Origin: Podaxis mareebaensis
Lineage: Eukaryota > Basidiomycota > Agaricomycetes > Agaricales > Agaricaceae
Assembly: GCA_018524725.1 (NCBI GenBank)
Contig: JAEUWP010000471.1
Location: 62,001 to 126,000, forward strand
DNA: 64,000 nt
Direction: 5' to 3'
This document shows, piece after piece, positions 12,987 through 24,065 of the stretch. The position numbers were made by a program, and so were the translations under genes. The stretch's first letter is position 1. Each line of letters starts with the position of its first letter. The notes under the pieces are model-generated. The model was not told where the DNA came from. It saw only the letters and a program-made list of their open reading frames with translations, and made no database searches.

Positions 12987-14156
12987 TATGTTTTTTGGGC
13001 GAACATTCCAAAACTCTATTCGATGGTTTCCTGCTATCTAGATATTCGCACCACATTTTGTGTATTGATAAGATTCGAATGAAGCTTGAAGAATTAAGTG
13101 GTTTTTACTGATCATGATGGATGATTCAACTGCCAAGCCATTTCCTTGTCGACACGAGGACGTTGCTTTCACCGTCTTCCTGCTAAACTGAGAATGGGAA
13201 TTATATTAAGCTATCAGTGGGTTGCCTTGGTATGGGATATCAGAATTTGGCTTGGGATCGGTTGAGTGGAGCACCGCATAACCAGCAGGTTGGCTAACTT
13301 AACGAAATGCACAACACAATCGCCTTTCAACCGCCCCAATTATTTCATCCCGCATCACAGGTTACTCGAGTCCATCGAGAGCAGGTCCATAGACCTCCAG
13401 ATGAGGTAAATAAGTTCAAGAGGTCTAGAGGCCTCCAGTTCCGTCTTAATGTCATTTATTCGCAACCACGATAAACGCTTAACTCTTTAAGTTTGCAGGG
13501 AACGAGCCGCGCCTCGCCCTCCGTCCCTTGAGGCCTCCGATGAACGGGACAGGATAGAAGATCTGTCACTGGATCTAGGCCATCTGCCTCGGAGCGCTGA
13601 CCAGTGGTATATGAGTATAGTGAGGTGATGGTTCCGGAAATAACACGGGTTGTAAAAGCCTGGATTGAGTAGTATGAGTAAGTGAGTGGACTTGGCGTGA
13701 CGGAGAAGGTTGTCAAAGAGTGATGGTGTTAATGGTCCAGAGTAATGCGATAGAAGGAAGAGATAAATTTATGAAGGGAATTGCGATCGGCTGCGAGACT
13801 AGGAAATAGGTGTCATCAAGGACCGATTGGGGTGGCGTGAAGGGGTGTGAATTGGTGCCTAGTTTGGTGTCGTCGCTCATGTTCGGGAGGAATTGGGACA
13901 TATGAGATGTAGAGATAGATGGGCGGTTGCTACACTGCATGAGGAGTTGATATTCGTCTAAAAGTGATTCAGGGTTGAGTAGTACGGAAGGCGATAATAT
14001 TGCACCGATCGATTAGCTGGCCCTCATGACTGAGAAAACGAGGTCTTGTAATGTTATGGAGTCTCGGAGGCGAAAAACACACTCGAGTCGTGAGATCCAA
14101 CGGTTGTTTTATTAAGTCGTGCGTGGTCTATGCATGCAGGAGAGGAGTTAGAGAGG
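12987..14156. other. Convergent intergenic region after pyruvate carboxylase
   Basis: About 1.2 kb between convergent genes, expected to hold both 3' UTRs. On the minus strand two small frames overlap by four bases (13713-13901, beginning MSQFLPNMSDDTKLGTNS, and 13456-13716). They resemble no family I know, and I could not find a splice joining them, so I leave them as unsupported. Confidence 0.4.
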
Positions 14157-15527
14157 CTATATTTTGGTATCAGTGTTCTTCAAATGGGTCAAGCATTCTT
14201 GGTGGAGCTCCTGAACGATCTCCTATCCAACAGAGGCCATCAGTGGACAATTCATTAGATGAAACAGAGTTCCTACCTTTGCAGGCTTAACGTCTTTTAT
14301 GAGTCCAACACCGGTACCAGCCCAAACGATTGCTCGATTCATATCGTTGTTACGGACTGCTTCTTGAAACTTGGATCGCAAGATATTGATATCTTCACCC
14401 CTTTCATAATCGTCCACGGTAGCTGCGCACAATGACAACAACACAACATAAGCACCATCAAGCGACCATTGACATGAACAGCACGACTGACCATTACGCA
14501 AACCCCTACCGTCAACGCCACTTGGCCAACCTAGAGTACCACGAGCCTGGTCAAATGCCATGGTTCGGACTGATGCCGTCGACTTGGCAGCTGCCAACGC
14601 TTGTTTCTGGGCATCGGTGTATAGACTTTCGGGGGTCATGAGGAAGCGCGTTCCCAGGACTGCGCCTGCGGCGCCTAAGGCGAGAAGCTCTGCCACCTGT
14701 CCCCCTGTTGCCAGACCACCTGCACCAACGATTACAGGCCCATCATCGGGGGTTATCGACAGAATCGAGGGTATGAGAGATTTGAGGGGCGGAGCATTAC
14801 CAACACCATGGCCGCCTGCTTCGATCCCTTGAAGAGCATAAAGGTTAGCACTGGTTGCTTGGAGTACGGAAATTGGAATGGGATGAAACCTTGAGCAACA
14901 ATGACATCAACTTTCCAGTCGCTTATGGCAACGAGGGCGTCCTCGACAGAGGAGATTTGGACAAAAATGAGGGTCTTCTTGCCATTCGCAGCATCATAAT
15001 CCCTCACGAACCGAATCCATTTCGGCAGGTTGTCCCCAAAGGAAAGCCAAATAGCTACAACGCCATTGTCTAGTACGGCCTTGAGCAGCTTCTCTCCTTG
15101 CGGTTCATCTTTTTCGAGTCGCCAACAGAGAAAACCAACCCCGATTTGCAAGAGCGAGTTTCGATCAGTTGCCAACGCTTGACGCGCTATTTCTATTTCT
15201 TGTTCGAGTTGCTCGGCTGTGTAATACCCTAAAGGGTTTGCGCATATACTCGGTTTGGAATATGATTTACTTTCTTACCAGCAGCCATGAAGCCGAAACC
15301 GCCGCCGAGTGTGACCTGCGCTGCGAGAGCACCTAAAGAGAAAGAACAGTGTCAGATTCAACTCAGGCGTCACATAAGAACACATACCACCAGCTGCACC
15401 AGCCATTGGCCCACATATGATGGGGGTAGATATACCTATTGAGGGAAAGGCGTTAAGTGGGAAACATAGTCATAGCGATGGAAACAGTACCCAAAAGCTT
15501 TGACAGCTTGTTGTCGCTGAACGACAT
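14157..15527 (-). CDS. Nitronate monooxygenase (2-nitropropane dioxygenase family)
   Basis: FMN-dependent TIM-barrel enzyme that oxidises alkyl nitronates, such as propionate 3-nitronate, to carbonyl compounds and nitrite. Starts MSFSDNKLSKLLG at 15527; after introns it reads GISTPIICGPMAGAAGG, ALAAQVTLGGGFGFMAAGYY, TDRNSLLQIGVGFLCWRLEK, DVIVAQG, then an EAGGHG-type motif, and the FMN phosphate-binding stretch PVIVGAGGLATGGQMAELLA, LGAAGAVLGTRFLMTPES. It ends IVQELHQECLTHLKNTDTKI at 14157. About 350-370 residues in seven or so exons, normal for the family. It shares a short divergent promoter with the Sm-B gene. No specific physiological substrate can be read from sequence. Confidence 0.92.
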
Positions 15528-15892
15528 GACAGAGGTTTATGTTTCGAGATACTGGGGAACAAAATCGAATGGATAGAACGAAGCAAGCTTGGTAGATTTA
15601 TGGCTCGAGGAGTCTCTTCTTGTCGGCGTAATTCGGTGCTGCTTGTATCCGAATGAGTAAGATCATGCGGGGTGAATCATACTCTAGCCCATGTGTTAGT
15701 CACTCGACGGAAATAGCTATAATCGTTGTCCAATGTCCGAGCTGTTCAGAGGAACGTCTGGCCTATCACGCGCAAGTCCGACGTTCTGATTCAGCAGAGC
15801 GTCTATTCCATATCAGAGTTTGTGCTTGTTTTGATAAAATTGAACCCATTGTGGAAATCGCGTTGAGACCGTTGCCCAACACATTGCCCACC
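15528..15892. promoter_or_regulatory. Divergent promoter, nitronate monooxygenase and Sm-B
   Basis: 365 bp between two start codons on opposite strands, which must contain both promoters. No defined binding site recognised. Confidence 0.5.
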
Positions 15893-16665
15893 ATGGTGAG
15901 TCTTTCAACCTCCCTTGTTTTGCTCGTTCTAGTTCTGATCTTATCTGATGTTTACTTATACAGCCTCCTCCAAAATCCAAAGGCGGGAAAATGCTCGCCC
16001 TGATCAATTGGAGACTCAAAGTTACGATTAACGATGGACGCGCGTTGACTGGACAGATGTTGGCCTTCGACAGACACATGAACCTCGTTTTGGCTGACTG
16101 CGAGGAGTTCAGAAGAGTTAGGCCAAAGAAAAAAGCTGGAGAGGAGACAGCGCCAGAACAAGAAATGAAACGAACACTGGGCTTGGTCATCTTACGAGGC
16201 GAGACCGTTGTCAGCATAAGTGTGGAAGGACCTCCTCCAGTCGTTGATGAAGACAAGAAACCGAATATCGTATGCTACTTCTCTTGTGGCACGTTGTCCG
16301 ATCGCGTATTGATCCCATATCTCTAGCTTCCAGTCGGCCCTGGTCGCGGTATGCCTGCAGGACGAGGAATGGGCATGATGCCACCAAGTACGTCTAGGAA
16401 TGTTATTTGGATGTTGAAAATGACTGACCTTAAATTTCAATCCGTTAGTGGGCGCTCCACCCCTAGCAAGGCCACCGATGCCGTTTGCTCCTCCCGGTAT
16501 GCCAGGACCTCCTCCTGGTTTCAGACCTCCTGGCTTCCCCCCTGGCGGACCATTCCCCCCACCGCCTCCCGGATTTGCCGGACCTCCACCTGGGTATGTT
16601 TTGTGACATGCTTGTGGTCGTAGTTACTAATACACGGAACCAGTTTCCAGCCCCCTCCGCAATAG
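15893..16665 (+). CDS. SMB1: Small nuclear ribonucleoprotein Sm-B
   Basis: Core Sm protein of the U1, U2, U4 and U5 snRNP heptameric ring. The first exon is only the ATG (15893-15895), followed by an intron; the second exon begins PPPKSKGGKMLALINWRLKV. The Sm1 motif (INDGRALTGQMLAFDRHMNL, VLADCEEF) and Sm2 motif (LGLVILRGETVVSISVEGPP) are complete. The C-terminal tail is proline/glycine-rich with PPGMPGPPPG-type repeats (GMPAGRGMGMMPP, FAPPGMPGPPPGFRPPGFPP), as in Sm-B of animals and fungi, ending GFQPPPQ at 16665. Four or five exons. Fits the family's size of about 180-200 residues. Confidence 0.95.
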
Positions 16666-17069
16666 AGGGCTCGCTTATATTATCGGATCCTGTTCAACTT
16701 TGGGCTATTCTTGATGAAAATTTGCCTGCTTTGCCCACAATGTCCATTGTACTACAATCGCTCACGTTCACCTTCCCGTCGGGACACTTTGCTTCCGTAG
16801 CTAGGCCCGTACGTATGTCGCCGGTGTATATACTGTCACTGAACATAATGGCATCAATTGTACACGCCACCATACCAAACATGGCGCGACAATCCTTCGA
16901 AATCAGTTTACCAGCAGAGCGGCTCAAACTCTTGTGGATATGTGGTGTTAGAATGATGGAACGAGACGTGATTCCGGGTTTCACCCTTCATGGAGATGCT
17001 CTGTCTGTGCTCGCGTGCCCTGATCTCTCAGTCATGGACAGCGTTGGGTCCTGGTGCCTCAGCATTCGA

Positions 17070-17418
17070 TCATGTTTGTACAATACAGAGATGTGATGAT
17101 AGCACAGGCACCTCTTCAGACGCAATCCACAAGTTCAGATAAGCTTGTGTCATGAACCCAGCAACTGAAGGAGAGGATACCTAGAGCACACATTCCGGAT
17201 AGAATGATGGTAGTAGCTCCATTACAATAGTAAGGTTAACTGACCAACGGGACCGTGACCTCTTGTTAAGCGGTGGCTGATGTTGCGGACCTCACCAAAA
17301 AAGCGATAACACATTGAATGGCACCAAAGAGAAGGCAAGATACGGCTTCACTTCCCTGCAACCCTTGCAATACATCGCTTATTGTCGGTGAATTCATGAG
17401 GCCATTTGTACGTGACAT
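17070..17418 (-). CDS. Possible small hydrophobic protein, two exons
   Basis: Unrecognised. Reading the minus strand, an ATG at 17418 opens MSRTNGLMNSPTISDVLQGL, QGSEAVSCLLFGAIQCVIAF, L, up to a GTGAGG donor at 17295. Joining to an acceptor at 17181-17182 (intron 115 nt, phase 0) gives VSSPSVAGFMTQAYLNLWIA, SEEVPVLSSHLCIVQT and a stop at 17070. The product would be 77 residues with one hydrophobic stretch (CLLFGAIQCVIAFL). The in-phase splice is the only structural support; no homologue comes to mind. It could equally be chance. Confidence 0.28.
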
Positions 17419-19277
17419 CGGTATTTAATATTTTGATTTCGTCATTTCCACATCACCCCAGAAGAACCATCGTGTGGCTGAGCGTTCCAACCAGAAACCA
17501 CCTTGAGACTACGACGATCATTTCATATTCCCATCGCCAGTGTTGATGGTCTTGGCCAGAACCAGGCAATGATACCAACATAACCCACTTGCAGAGAACA
17601 TGATCCTTCCAGAACCAGGACTTCCTGTCCCTTCGCGTCTTGGCCAATGTTTGACAGAGACCTAATTTTGGTCACGATTTGATGGGATCACAGATATAGG
17701 CGAGACAGAGAGGCTCTTGCCCCTTTCATGCGCTGTTTTCTCCATTCCATTCGCGAAACTGGTAGTTAGGTGGGGCATATACGTCCTTGCTTATCGGAGG
17801 CAGTGATGGCTGTGGTTCATGTTTTTTCGTGTTGCTCTTCTCTGACCTACAGGCACGTCATGCTATCCTCTTGGCGGTGGTCGTGAGTTGCTAAGAATGG
17901 TCTTGGAATGGTCTTGCAAATCTACGCTACCGGGTCCGCATCTATCGGCCTACGGATTCTGCGGTCCCGTACTGATTTAGCAAGGTCGGGAGAGGTGTGA
18001 TACGTGATATGTATCATATATAGCCTTCTTTTACTAGTGCATTTTTGCTATCAGACTAGACATTAAACCTGGACCTGGACTCTACTTCGACATCTTTCGA
18101 CGTCAGCCACGTTACAACGCGCTATTATTCGTGGAGGCAGAACGAATGATCTGTCAAACCGTAGTATATCGTAATAATCATAAACAAGCCAAAGAGCGTC
18201 TGCTGACTGATGCGCCAGTACAATGGACGGAAGGAGAAGGAAGGGGTTGGCATCACGAAATAGCCTTTTGGGCTGCGCGGCCGCAATATCAGTCACTTGA
18301 CAAATCCGGCCAATGAGAATATGTCGGTGATCGAGATGTCTCTGTCGTCGAATGTCGATATTTCTTTGACATGTTGTGAGAGCGAGTCCGGTGAATAAGA
18401 TGATGTATTCTCACTCAAGCCGTACACGGTGGCTGAGGTAGTACAACGAGGCATGTCCAGAATAACATAATTCCAAAGAAGCAGGGCCTGGAGGTATCGG
18501 CAATATGGGTGACAGGTCCAGCCGATTCCGAATGTTGTCTTCAAGCTGGAATATAAGGAGGTGTTGACCGGCTGGTGAGACTAACCGGGCCAATGTTGCG
18601 TCCCTACATTACTGAAAACAGCAAACTGAAATAGTTTTGAACAGGGAGTTTCACGTAGACAGTTAACTGAGACATGACAGTGGTGATGATGCGTAGGTTT
18701 GTTGCAAGACACTCAGGTGTGGCGAGTTGGGATAAATTGAAATGGCGAAGTGAATGTCTCGCAGTCTATGGTTGATACGTCCTAGGTAAACAGTAATATG
18801 AGTCGTCCGAAAAAACAGGAGGACAGTAGAAAAAGTCTATATTCCACATTACTCAGCCAAGTGGTTCTGGAAGCAGTGCAGACGAAACACGTCTAGTCTA
18901 GCTCGCTTTGCACGGTGGACGCACCCCTTGCGGTTCCGCCACACCCGCGGGATGAACGAAAGAGGTTAGTGCCAAACCTTACTCGATATATAATGAATAT
19001 GATTTGTATGATGATGAATTTATGGTGATGGAGCTTATCAGGGGCAATTGTCTTTCGCGGGCTATTCATGGGATCAATAACTTCAAGTTACCGCTTTGGA
19101 CTAAGTTCAAATAAGTAACCTGCCAATGGGGCGAATGGATGCTGATTTGCGCTACCGAGAGGCTTTGTACGACAGTTTCATATCAGCACATAACGTACAA
19201 CACGTACACAGCGCGATTTTGGGGTTCCTTGACTAGAGAATCCTCGACAGCTTCGATGTTCTGACATGATGAACTAA

Positions 19278-19598
19278 TTATGACGAGCGTCCATACATCG
19301 CTCTGGACGACGGCGTTGATAGAGTGGCTTTGGGTGACAAGTGAGCTAGAGTTCCGCTACTGTTTTGGGTGGATCGGATAATCTCTGTGTTCCCATCATC
19401 TAGTGATCCATCTTGTACCTTTCGAAGGGCGCGTCCATCATCACCAGCGTTGAATGGTGCCGTAAGACAAGAAAGGAAGGAGGAATGGACGAGGACTAGT
19501 TGTGCGATCACGAGGAAGGTTCGGACGGGGAAAACCTGATAAATTTGTTCATTTTGGTGAGGGAGAAGGAAGTTTTTGATACAGTCGAGTGATTTCAT
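19278..19598 (-). CDS. Hypothetical protein with one hydrophobic segment
   Basis: Unrecognised single open frame of 106 residues beginning MKSLDCIKNFLLPHQNEQIY at 19598. Residues about 26-46 (VRTFLVIAQLVLVHSSFLSC) form a signal-anchor-like or signal-peptide-like stretch, followed by a polar, serine/threonine-rich tail (DDGRALRKVQDGSLDDGN). If translation began closer to the hydrophobic stretch it would look like a secreted small protein. No intron required. It stands alone in a gene-poor region and may not be real. Confidence 0.28.
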   Translation of the reverse strand: MKSLDCIKNFLLPHQNEQIYQVFPVRTFLVIAQLVLVHSSFLSCLTAPFNAGDDGRALRKVQDGSLDDGNTEIIRSTQNSSGTLAHLSPKATLSTPSSRAMYGRSS

Positions 19599-22500
19599 TG
19601 GACCCTGGTCAGTCGTTCAGGGATATAGAGTCAGAATAGAGTGCGGTTCCCACGTACAATCAGGACATTCGTCACAGGGTGCAAGGTCACGATCACCATC
19701 TCACTTCCAAAAGATTCCTTTCCACCACTTTACGCAACTTGTAGCCTTGCGAAGTAGGGTGCAACTATGATTAACCATCTCTTCACGGCAGAGTGCAGAA
19801 TGTAACGTCGTCACCACCCAATACAGAAGTGGAGAAGTCAATACAGCCGCAGCCACTTCTTGCACTGGAGCATCTCCAACGAAATATACACTAGTGCGCC
19901 TGCCCGCGACAGGAGTGTCATTCGGTAATCACGCCGTCGTGTTCAAGGGTAGGGTCACTTCGGAACATACGGAGGGCGCTTGTCTAAACATAAGGGATGC
20001 ATTTTGATACTGGTCAGCTACTTGAACGCTAGAGATAATTTGGCAATCGTATCCAAGGTGACTTTATCAAAAGGGAGCAAGATTCGGTCAGCAAGCACCC
20101 GAGTGATGAAGTTGTAGTGAATATTCACGTCGGCTCAGCATCCAGGTAGAAGACTGCTTCGGTTAGGGGTCGTAACCAATGTGCCACAAATCCCTACAGG
20201 TCCGCTTCTACTGGAGCCGAGCTCTGTCAAACAGGCTACTTGGAGACCAGTTGACTGAGTGCTCTTAAGAAGCTCCTTTTCATCTGTCAGCAACTTCGGA
20301 AACAGCAGCATTTCGCGTGAGTAAATTTCGTTTTTGGCCTAGGGCATCTTTGGGGTATCTGGTGTGATGCAAAGACATTCTGTCCCGTTTTTTTAGGTAC
20401 TGTATGCTTTGAACGGCAACAAAGCAACACCGTGAGTACGCGATGATGGCTCAAAACAGATCCATCGGTAATCTCGATGGGACAAAGATGTGGTGATGAG
20501 GGCTCAGGGAAAAGGGAAAAAAAGACTTATCAAAGGCAATTGGCAACTATTGGCAATCCCATCAGGCTCCTGGTGATGCGCAGACCCACCAACTAGCTTC
20601 AAAACAAGGCTATGACTCGCATTTGAAAAAAATACCCAATAAGTTCCGTAGGCAGAGGTTAGCCTCACTTAAACCCAGCCGCAGAGACTTGATTTAGTCA
20701 TTGATTAAACCTCACCCTGGCTACAATTCCCCCAAGTCGGTCGACTGATAGAGTCATTGTCCGAACCTGAGACCAATGACGCTGCAACTCACCGTAGCGG
20801 TGGGAAAAAGCAATGCAAATGCAGGGCTCATAATTTCGGTAATTGTAATTATAAGGGGCTAAATGGGCACGTTTCAATTAAATCCAGATACGCACGCCTT
20901 CAGTGTTTCGTCTGCAACAGTAAATGACAAGCTTGGACGGATTGTGTGACCGGCGCGGAGCTAAACAGCTCGGAAGGTGTTATGGATATGCGCATACAAT
21001 CAGATCCCCAAGAACATGGGTGCATAGTCAGCGTCATATTTGACGTTACAGCACATCCCTTGTTTCACACAGACTTTTGAGTCAATCCATTAGAAGCTGA
21101 TTGAGTCGATGAGCCATTCACTTCGTCAGGAGAACTTTGGGGTTGGACGCCTCAAGGCGGTGAACAGATACTAAGAGATCCCCGTCCTTGGAAGAAAAGT
21201 TTTCTGCCTGATGAGTCGGTCGTGGCAGGGGTGCCAATAATGTCAAGAGGTGGCGGGAACTTGATAGAGTTCTATAACGGCAACATCGAATATTCTTCCT
21301 GGGATAGGGGGAAAGAGAGATGTTAACGGCCGTAGCGGTATGCGACCCCTCCAGGGCCTAAAGCATAAAAAGGAAGAGGCGTCATGGGGTTGCATCATGG
21401 GTAAACTTGAAAGTTAGGGAAAGCCACCGTTCGAGAAAAAGGAGACATTCGATCAATAGAGTTCGGTGTGATGACGCAGTTTGTTGCGAACTGTCTGGAG
21501 GCGTCTTCCTCGTCTTCTTTGCCTGAAGGGCAGTGAATCTAGGGGTGGGACAAGACGAAAGAGTCACAAGGTAGGCGGATACTACTAACTCGGCAGGGAG
21601 AATTCAGAAAGAGAGGTAAAGAGGCCAATAGGACAGGGAAAGAGACTGCTGCGCAGCATGGGTATGCTGTGGGTCGGAGGAAGAGCTACTGTCCTGTGTA
21701 TCTGGAGCCCGAGAAGCCGATGGAGAGTGGCCCAGCGAGTAATATAGTATGACGAACGGATGGGTTCTTGAGCTCTAGAGATTGCATTACGGAAAAGGCA
21801 TTAGGTGCTGCGGGTGTATCGGAGAAGACCACGAGGCGAATGCGCCCTCAAAGTAACTGAGGCCCGAGGGCGGGAAGTGGCCCGGCAGACGACAGAACGG
21901 AGTACATCCCGCATTCTTCGCTAGGAACATGAATGCGTCGAAGACGAGAACTGCGAGGTCGCCGTCGCTCTCAGAACAATCAAAGTGGAGTGCGTGCAAG
22001 ACGGATTTCAATTTTGTGAAGTGGAGGCACCTTTCTGGAAGGCAGGCGTAGAATAAGCTTTGTCTCTCTAAGAGGTGGGGGGCTCAATTTCCGCGTAATC
22101 GAGGAAGATGTGATGGCGATGAATTGTGTGTGGGAAGAGATTATTACGTTTTCCGCACTCGTGGATGCACCCTCGGAGAGGGAGCGCAGAGTTGGCGCAA
22201 AGTTGTCAAGGCGAGCAAGAGCGCAAAGTCGCCGTGCCCGAGGCAGAACACTGACGTGGGGATGATGCCCGCTTTACCCTCTTCCCGAACCCACCCCCAG
22301 TTGACGATTCTATCCTTCATCGTGTGAAGTCGCAGTAATAGCACGTTGCACGATACTGTTGGCCGAATGCCACTTCCAGAAGCGGGCCTTGTTCTATCCA
22401 CTCAATACTGATCTAAAGTTGATACCGCTTGGCTCGAAGGGCATGTGGCTGAGGAACCTCTGCCCAAACTTCTCATTCCCGGTGCACCTATACCTGTGAA

Positions 22501-23036
22501 CACTTCATTTAGAGAGCAGTTTTTTTTTCACTTGATTAGAAGGATCCACTCGCTTGTCCGTTTCTCTCACAACCCTTTACAGGACTCGACCCTGCTATAG
22601 GTCCACGTTCCAATATATGTATCCATGTGGCTTACTCCATCCAGTGGTGAAATTGATAAAAAAAAACCTTGCATGTTGTCTATGGATGGATGTATGTATG
22701 CAGAATGACTGAGGGAGTTACAAAAAAGAACAACACAAACGATACGAACAGATGGTAACAGTCGGTATAGGCAGAGGAGAATGACCGTGATGATGGGAGC
22801 AGTCATGGGTGTGATGAACGAGGGTGATATGCAGGGAAAACGGGGCGGAGACCTGAGGTAGCTATTTGTAAAACATAGCCCGGTCATAAAATAGAAGAGT
22901 GTGCTCGGGTGAGGGTATGCAGTGTGAGGGGTGGTCAAAAATATATCATGCGCGTGATGCTGAGAGGAAACCGAAAACGAAGGGTGCATAGAGAAAAGAC
23001 TTTTGAAGACGGAATCGTCACCCGAATGCGAGCGGT

Positions 23037-24065
23037 CTAAGCAGCGACCCGGGAGGATCTACGTCCCCGTGACGCCTCAGGAGGCGAGAAAGAGTCCTTG
23101 CGGACGCTGCTACGAGTGTGTGGTGTAGCAGCTTGGGTCGCATGTCGAACGACCATGGAGTTTGTCGCCCACCATGGAGGGGACGACTCAGGACCATTGT
23201 TCAGGGATGAGTGGGAGGATGATACAATACGGGGGGCAATGGGCATGCAGCGGGACCGCACGTTGTGTTTATCGTTATCTTTTTGCGGGGCGGCAGGGCA
23301 AGGTCGAGTGGAGGTCGAGTTGAGCTTGGTGCATGCTGCAAGGTCGCACGCACGAGCATCTGAGATAGAAGGGAAGGGCCTTCCGGGGAGACCTGAGAAG
23401 GGCATGGCGTGGGTAGAGGCTGGTGTAGGTAGCGAGTCTTCTGAGACGACGGAGGTTCTTGCTGTACTCCCTGGGGAATGGGTGAGGGAGATCGCGGCGA
23501 GGTGGTTCTGGAGGTTGAGGATTGGCCGTGGGGGAGTGGTAGTGGGGAGTTCTGGTTTTGACATGGTGAGAGAAGGTGGGACGGGGCGGGAGGGCCGTAC
23601 GAGGTTCGGTGCTCGATAGGTAGAGCTGGCGCTGGATGCCGAAGTGACTGAGGAGGAATCGTCGGAAGATGTTGGCGATGGTGGGTCTTGCACGTCTGGT
23701 TGAGCACCCTGAGGAATCTCTGCAGCCCACGCGCGAATGCCTGCAGATCCTCGTCCCGCCCAACTGGTTTTAGAGACAGCCTCAATATTATAAGGTTGAT
23801 GACCCTCTTCCTCATAGTCGTAATCGTCTTCAGAGTACTCGTCCTCCTCATACTCTTCACTTTCTTCTAGATAATCATCATAGGTGGCGTAGAGTGAGGC
23901 GAAGGAGCCAGGACGATAGTTTGAGGGTCCTGCATGGTTTTGGCATTGAGACGAGCAGTAGGCACTGTTGCCGTCCTGTAGAGGGGGTGAGGAGGAGGGG
24001 ATGGGACGAAGAGGAAAGGAACATACAACGCGTCTGTTGCAAGTGAGGCACCAGTCAGTGTCCAT
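23037..24065 (-). CDS. Ecl1-like zinc-binding protein
   Basis: Belongs to the Ecl1 (extender of chronological lifespan) family, small zinc-binding proteins of fungi linked to nutrient stress and sexual development in fission yeast. The N-terminus MDTDWCLTCNRRV is followed by a 51-nt intron (23976-24026, GT-AG) and DGNSAYCSSQCQNHAG, giving the paired C-x2-C motifs typical of the family. If the intron were retained the frame would stay open but the second pair would be displaced by 17 residues. A very acidic stretch (EESEEYEEDEYSEDDYDYEE) and a long serine/proline-rich tail follow, ending RRSSRVAA. About 325 residues, longer than yeast Ecl proteins but usual in basidiomycetes. The large antisense frame at 23098-23619 is a shadow. 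Confidence 0.8.
   Translation of the reverse strand: MDTDWCLTCNRRVVCSFPLRPIPSSSPPLQDGNSAYCSSQCQNHAGPSNYRPGSFASLYATYDDYLEESEEYEEDEYSEDDYDYEEEGHQPYNIEAVSKTSWAGRGSAGIRAWAAEIPQGAQPDVQDPPSPTSSDDSSSVTSASSASSTYRAPNLVRPSRPVPPSLTMSKPELPTTTPPRPILNLQNHLAAISLTHSPGSTARTSVVSEDSLPTPASTHAMPFSGLPGRPFPSISDARACDLAACTKLNSTSTRPCPAAPQKDNDKHNVRSRCMPIAPRIVSSSHSSLNNGPESSPPWWATNSMVVRHATQAATPHTRSSVRKDSFSPPEASRGRRSSRVAA

Larger units (their letters stand above)
16666..23036. other. Gene-poor region, 6.4 kb
   Basis: No conserved gene recognised. Two weak small genes inside it are listed separately (17070-17418 and 19278-19598). A pair of minus-strand frames at 21787-22401 (with DRIVNWGWVREEGKAGIIPT and FMFLAKNAGCTPFCRLPGHF) looks somewhat coding-like but overlaps a plus-strand frame and has no motif I can name. 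The rest has many stops in all frames. CpG occurs at normal density, so it is unlike the CpG-poor block at 49-52 kb. No tRNA, rRNA or clear repeat was seen. Confidence 0.4.

Noticed and set aside
16485..17096. 203-codon plus-strand frame overlapping Sm-B
   Set aside because: It is out of frame with the Sm-B exons and shows no family motif; Sm-B exon structure explains the first part.
23098..23619. 173-codon plus-strand open frame
   Set aside because: Antisense to the Ecl1-like gene; composition mirrors the proline/serine-rich coding strand.
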